From positions 1 to 7,667 of the forward strand of contig JAJPKI010000154.1 in the NCBI GenBank assembly GCA_021323835.1: 7,667 nucleotides of DNA, read 5' to 3'. Made by a program: the position numbers and the translations under genes. This document shows, one piece after another, positions 6,375 to 7,667 of the stretch. Numbering within the stretch: the first letter of the stretch is position 1; every line of letters starts with the position of its first letter. The notes below the pieces were generated by a model that was not told where the DNA came from, did no database searches, and worked only from the letters and a program-made list of their open reading frames with translations. The stretch is from Verrucomicrobiota bacterium. Lineage in GTDB: Bacteria > Verrucomicrobiota > Verrucomicrobiia > Limisphaerales > UBA11358.

Positions 6375-6928
6375 TCTTTTTCTTCAGACCATCGCGGCGC
6401 GAGTTGATTTTCAATTCCCAAATGGTCGAGCACGCGCGAAACGACAGTGTCTGCCAATTGCACAATTGTCTTTGCGCCGGAATAAAAACTTGGATTCGCC
6501 GGCAAAATAACTGCGCCGGCTAGTAAAAGTAATTCCATATTCTTGACATGCACCAAGCTCAACGGCGTTTCGCGCGGCACCAAAATCAATTTTCGTTTTT
6601 CCTTCAGCGTCACGTCGGCGGCGCGGAGCAAAACATCTTCGCTGTAGCCGTGCGCGATGCGTCCCATCGTGCCCATCGTGCAAGGAATCACGACCATCGC
6701 GTCGGGCGGATTCGAGCCGCTGGCAAACGGCGCGTTCATGCTTTTGAGCGAATGGATTTTCACGCCGTCGGGAAGTTTTAATCCGCCGGGCAATTCTTCC
6801 GCGATGACCTGTTGCGCATAGTTGCTTTGCACGACGTGGATTTCGTGTTTGCGCGAATCCAAATTATCAAGCAAACGCTGCGCGTAAATGGCGCCGCTGG
6901 CTCCGGTGATGGCGACTAAAATTTTCAA
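6371..6928 (-). CDS. ubiX: Flavin prenyltransferase UbiX
   Basis: UbiX transfers a dimethylallyl group to reduced FMN to make prenyl-FMN, the cofactor of UbiD-type decarboxylases. With the start used here the protein has 185 residues, the usual family length. It shows KILVAITGASGAIYA at the N-terminus (FMN-binding loop), then VVIPCTMGTMGRIAHGYSEDVLLRAADV and LVPRETPLSLVHVKNM, all hallmarks of the family. The start is a TTG at 6928: it gives the standard N-terminus, whereas an in-frame ATG at 6988 would add 20 residues translated from a heptamer repeat. No UbiD gene is in the window, so the decarboxylase it serves must lie elsewhere. It is the first gene of the minus-strand cluster and overlaps the prenyltransferase gene by 4 bp, which fits a role in late menaquinone synthesis. 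Confidence 0.92.
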   Translation of the reverse strand: MKILVAITGASGAIYAQRLLDNLDSRKHEIHVVQSNYAQQVIAEELPGGLKLPDGVKIHSLKSMNAPFASGSNPPDAMVVIPCTMGTMGRIAHGYSEDVLLRAADVTLKEKRKLILVPRETPLSLVHVKNMELLLLAGAVILPANPSFYSGAKTIVQLADTVVSRVLDHLGIENQLAPRWSEEKE

Positions 6929-6930
6929 CA

Positions 6931-6965
6931 GGCAAATCGTAAATCGTAAATGGCCAATCGTAAAT
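6931..6965. repeat. Five-unit heptamer tandem repeat ahead of ubiX
   Basis: Five consecutive 7-bp units read on the plus strand: GGCAAAT (6931-6937), CGTAAAT (6938-6944), CGTAAAT (6945-6951), GGCCAAT (6952-6958) and CGTAAAT (6959-6965). Each unit ends in AAT and begins with a G/C-containing triplet. On the minus strand the units read ATTTACG, ATTGGCC and ATTTGCC. The array ends two bases before the ubiX TTG codon, so it would be in the leader or promoter of the menaquinone cluster. Short tandem heptamers between genes are known from several bacterial groups, for example the STRR repeats of cyanobacteria; their function is not established. Confidence 0.75.
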
Positions 6966-6976
6966 GCGGAAACAGC

Positions 6977-7004
6977 TTGAGTCCGCAATTGCGTTCAGCA
7001 AAAT
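6977..7004 (+). promoter_or_regulatory. Candidate promoter for the amidase gene
   Basis: TTGAGT (6977-6982) and CAAAAT (6999-7004) resemble -35 and -10 hexamers with a 16-bp spacer. The -10 ends 6 bp before the GTG at 7011, so as with the FmdB gene the transcript would start at or next to the start codon. The match is weak and made by eye. Confidence 0.25.
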
Positions 7005-7019
7005 GAACGCGTGTTCATT
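7002..7019. promoter_or_regulatory. Perfect palindrome over the amidase start codon, possible operator
   Basis: AATGAAC (7002-7008) and GTTCATT (7013-7019) are exact inverted arms of 7 bp around GCGT. The core GAAC-GCGT-GTTC fits the inner part of the Firmicutes-type LexA/DinR box (GAAC-RNRY-GTTY), but the outer bases do not match, and many TetR- or MarR-type operators have the same general form. It covers the GTG start codon at 7011-7013, overlaps the -10-like hexamer at 6999-7004, and lies about 75 bp upstream of ubiX in the divergent gap, so a bound repressor could act on either side. In RNA it could also fold over the start codon. Confidence 0.45.
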
Positions 7020-7667
7020 CGCGCCGTAATTATTTTTGCCGCCGCCATTACTTTTGTCGGTTGTTCGACATCCACGCCGCCGGAAAAAGTCATCGAACCG
7101 GTTGAAGGGAAAAATGTTTCGCCGGGATTGAATTGGAATTCGCCGCAAAAATCAGTTGCGCCGCAGCCGTCACGGACCATGGTTTTTTCAAATCAACCAA
7201 ACGCTGTGCAAAAAAATTTGCCGCCGATGACGACTTGGGTTCCGCTCGTGCAATGGACAAAAGAACATGGATTGAAATCGCCACAACTTTTCGCGACGTC
7301 GCCGGAAACGGCTTACTCAATTGAATCCACGAAGGGCACGATGATTCTCGGCATCGGCAGCCGCGAAGTGACGTGGAACGGAATCACCATCAATCTCGGC
7401 TACGCGCCGCAAATTATTGACGGCGAAGTTTGCCTTTACGGAATTGACCTTCAAAAAAATCTCGAGCCGTTGCTGTGCGCGCCGCCGATTTCATTTCCGC
7501 AAACCAATCGCGTCATCGTGATTGACCCCGGCCACGGTGGCAGTAATTCGGGCACCGTCAGCGTTTTGGACGGACGATTGGAAAAAGAATTCACGCTCGA
7601 CACCGCGCTGCGATTGAAGCCGTTGCTCGAAACGAATGGCTGGACGGTTTTTCTCACGCGCACCGCC
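7011..7667 (+). CDS. N-acetylmuramoyl-L-alanine amidase, lipoprotein, AmiC-type (3' end outside window)
   Basis: Zinc amidase of the Amidase_3 family, which cuts the bond between N-acetylmuramic acid and L-alanine in peptidoglycan. 219 codons are visible. The N-terminus is a signal peptide with lipobox FVGC (C18), followed by a Pro/Ser/Asn-rich linker to about residue 65. Residues about 70-160 (including GTMILGIGSREVTWNGITINLG) look like a stalk domain of the copper-amine-oxidase-N type. The catalytic domain begins at VIVIDPGHGG (168-177), with zinc ligand H175 and the second ligand E191 in RLEKEF; the remaining ligand and catalytic glutamate lie past the window edge. The start is taken as GTG at 7011, since the only upstream in-frame start-like codon (GTC/GTT region after a stop at 6978) is not usable and the signal peptide begins right here; the ATG at 7003 is in another frame and stops after eight codons. 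It is divergent from the menaquinone cluster. Confidence 0.9.
   Translation, partial: MFIRAVIIFAAAITFVGCSTSTPPEKVIEPVEGKNVSPGLNWNSPQKSVAPQPSRTMVFSNQPNAVQKNLPPMTTWVPLVQWTKEHGLKSPQLFATSPETAYSIESTKGTMILGIGSREVTWNGITINLGYAPQIIDGEVCLYGIDLQKNLEPLLCAPPISFPQTNRVIVIDPGHGGSNSGTVSVLDGRLEKEFTLDTALRLKPLLETNGWTVFLTRTA

Noticed and set aside
6929..6988. UbiX start at the ATG at 6988
   Set aside because: The added residues come mostly from the heptamer repeat, and family members begin at KILVAITGASG; the TTG at 6928 fits that. Kept as a point for checking.

Overview
The window looks like ordinary chromosomal DNA from a Gram-negative-type bacterium that makes menaquinone by the futalosine route. Evidence for this cell type is two complete lipoproteins with clear lipoboxes, a cell-wall amidase whose N-terminus looks like a third, and genes packed with 1-42 bp gaps or ATGA overlaps. 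The gene combination (PIN-PhoH, FmdB with a Gly/Cys tail, MqnA/MqnE, divergent amidase) and the near absence of Shine-Dalgarno motifs remind me of Verrucomicrobiota, but that is an inference from general familiarity, not a measured placement. I saw no RNA gene, CRISPR array, insertion sequence or prophage.

Layout, left to right. (1) 1-1165, minus: a PhoH-family ATPase with an N-terminal PIN nuclease domain, whose 3' end lies outside the window. (2) 1253-1684, minus: a small, AT-rich orphan lipoprotein. (3) 1768-1995, plus: an FmdB-type zinc ribbon protein, convergent with the large minus-strand cluster. (4) 2064-6928, minus: a six-gene cluster read from right to left as ubiX, UbiA-family prenyltransferase (probable mqnP), mqnE, an unrecognised lipoprotein, mqnA and a HAD phosphatase. 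(5) 7011-7667, plus: the start of a zinc-dependent N-acetylmuramoyl-L-alanine amidase, divergent from the cluster.

How the genes fit together. MqnA dehydrates chorismate to 3-[(1-carboxyvinyl)oxy]benzoate and MqnE converts that to aminofutalosine with radical SAM chemistry; these are the first two steps of the futalosine pathway. The UbiA-family enzyme would attach the prenyl tail to the naphthoate ring at the membrane. UbiX would supply the prenylated flavin needed by a UbiD-type decarboxylase acting near the end. The middle steps (mqnB, mqnC, mqnD) and the UbiD partner are not in the window. The lipoprotein joined by overlap to mqnE and placed 1 bp from mqnA, and the terminal HAD phosphatase, have no assigned role in the pathway.

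The most interesting non-coding segment is the 82-bp divergent gap between ubiX and the amidase. It holds a five-unit heptamer repeat next to the ubiX start, and a perfect 7-bp-arm palindrome (GAAC-N4-GTTC core) that runs over the amidase start codon.
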